Under the pieces are notes generated by a model. It searched no databases. It was not told the DNA's origin and saw only the letters and a program-made list of their open reading frames with translations. A stretch of DNA of 64,000 bases from Pseudomonas putida W15Oct28 (GTDB taxonomy: Bacteria > Pseudomonadota > Gammaproteobacteria > Pseudomonadales > Pseudomonadaceae): positions 119,475 through 183,474 of the forward strand of contig NZ_JENB01000010.1 of NCBI RefSeq assembly GCF_000708715.2, given 5' to 3'. Shown here one piece after another: positions 63,864 to 64,000 of this stretch. Numbering within the stretch: the first letter of the stretch is position 1; each line of letters starts with the position of its first letter. The position numbers and the translations under genes are program-made.

Positions 63864-64000
63864 CATGTACAGGTCACCCACATGGGTTACATAAAAGTAC
63901 ACTCACATAGGTGACACCTTGAGCGTCAGATAGCCATCAACGGCATCACGCACATCGATCCTACCGAGGATGATTGGACCGAAAATAACATCCCACACAC
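63864..64000. mobile_element. Probable terminal region of an insertion sequence (partial)
   Basis: Starting at about CATGTACAGGTCACCCACAT, the sequence has GTCACCCACATGGGTTAC (a near-palindrome) and CTCACATAGGTGAC in close succession. Such multiple short inverted repeats at an element's edge are typical of insertion sequences. It begins where the dispersed repeat stops. No transposase is visible before the window ends, so the assignment is tentative. Confidence 0.4.

Overview
The window is GC-rich, dense with head-to-tail genes, and littered with paired REP hairpins. Many genes are recognisable as those of a fluorescent pseudomonad of the Pseudomonas putida group. From memory, the gene order from the fds formate dehydrogenase operon through usp, miaE, iutY/iutA, the copper operon, trhP, phnWX and the second fad cluster follows the P. 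putida KT2440 chromosome around PP_2183-PP_2217. This is chromosomal backbone with a few accessory insertions. I saw no rRNA, tRNA, CRISPR array, phage or intact transposase gene.

Layout. 1-5.7 kb: the end of an MFS transporter, a nucleotidyltransferase-like protein, a TonB siderophore receptor, a zinc-ribbon/RHH-like protein, and a DUF6124/DUF3077-like pair behind a strongly structured leader. 5.7-16.4 kb: sfnG under a sigma-54-type promoter; a TonB receptor with a downstream LLM flavin monooxygenase, divergent from an IclR regulator; and a Fur-boxed FepB/C/D/G-type ABC importer. 16.4-21.9 kb: fdsGBAD, an NAD-linked molybdenum formate dehydrogenase with translationally coupled genes. 22-24.9 kb: a tandem universal stress protein behind a perfect ANR/FNR box, miaE, a DUF883 protein and small genes. 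25-28.8 kb: iutY, an ECF sigma/anti-sigma fusion, and its aerobactin receptor iutA. 28.9-32 kb: LysR, polyamine-type binding protein and an agmatinase-like enzyme. 32.2-36.6 kb: periplasmic sugar dehydrogenase, ZapE ATPase, alpha/beta hydrolase and YqaA. 36.6-39.7 kb: copA-copB-DUF411, preceded by a cop-box-like site. 39.7-44.5 kb: trhP with an ANR-like box, an AI-2E family permease, a MocR regulator and a PanB paralogue. 44.8-48.8 kb: phnWX with a divergent LysR, then an AraC regulator. 48.9-58 kb: two tandem paralogous giant genes of about 1,495 codons. 58-63.6 kb: a five-gene short-chain beta-oxidation operon. 63.7-64 kb: a dispersed Pseudomonas repeat that appears to be cut by the end of a mobile element.

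Themes. Iron acquisition recurs (three TonB receptors, one ABC importer, one cell-surface signalling system, several Fur-like sites). Sulfur and phosphorus scavenging (sfnG, LLM monooxygenase, phnWX), one-carbon oxidation and copper defence complete the metabolic picture.

Most notable is the 48.9-58 kb pair. Each protein has a long N-terminal region with a hydrophobic hairpin, a leucine-rich repeat block, and a C-terminal region with a Cys-x-Asp motif resembling the catalytic motif of the NEL (IpaH/SspH-type) E3 ubiquitin ligases. They look like eukaryote-directed effectors or toxins, with no secretion system in the window. Other unusual items are the structured leader at 4.76-4.95 kb, the fadDx leader hairpin that can mask both Shine-Dalgarno and start codon, and the agmatinase-like protein lacking one expected manganese ligand.
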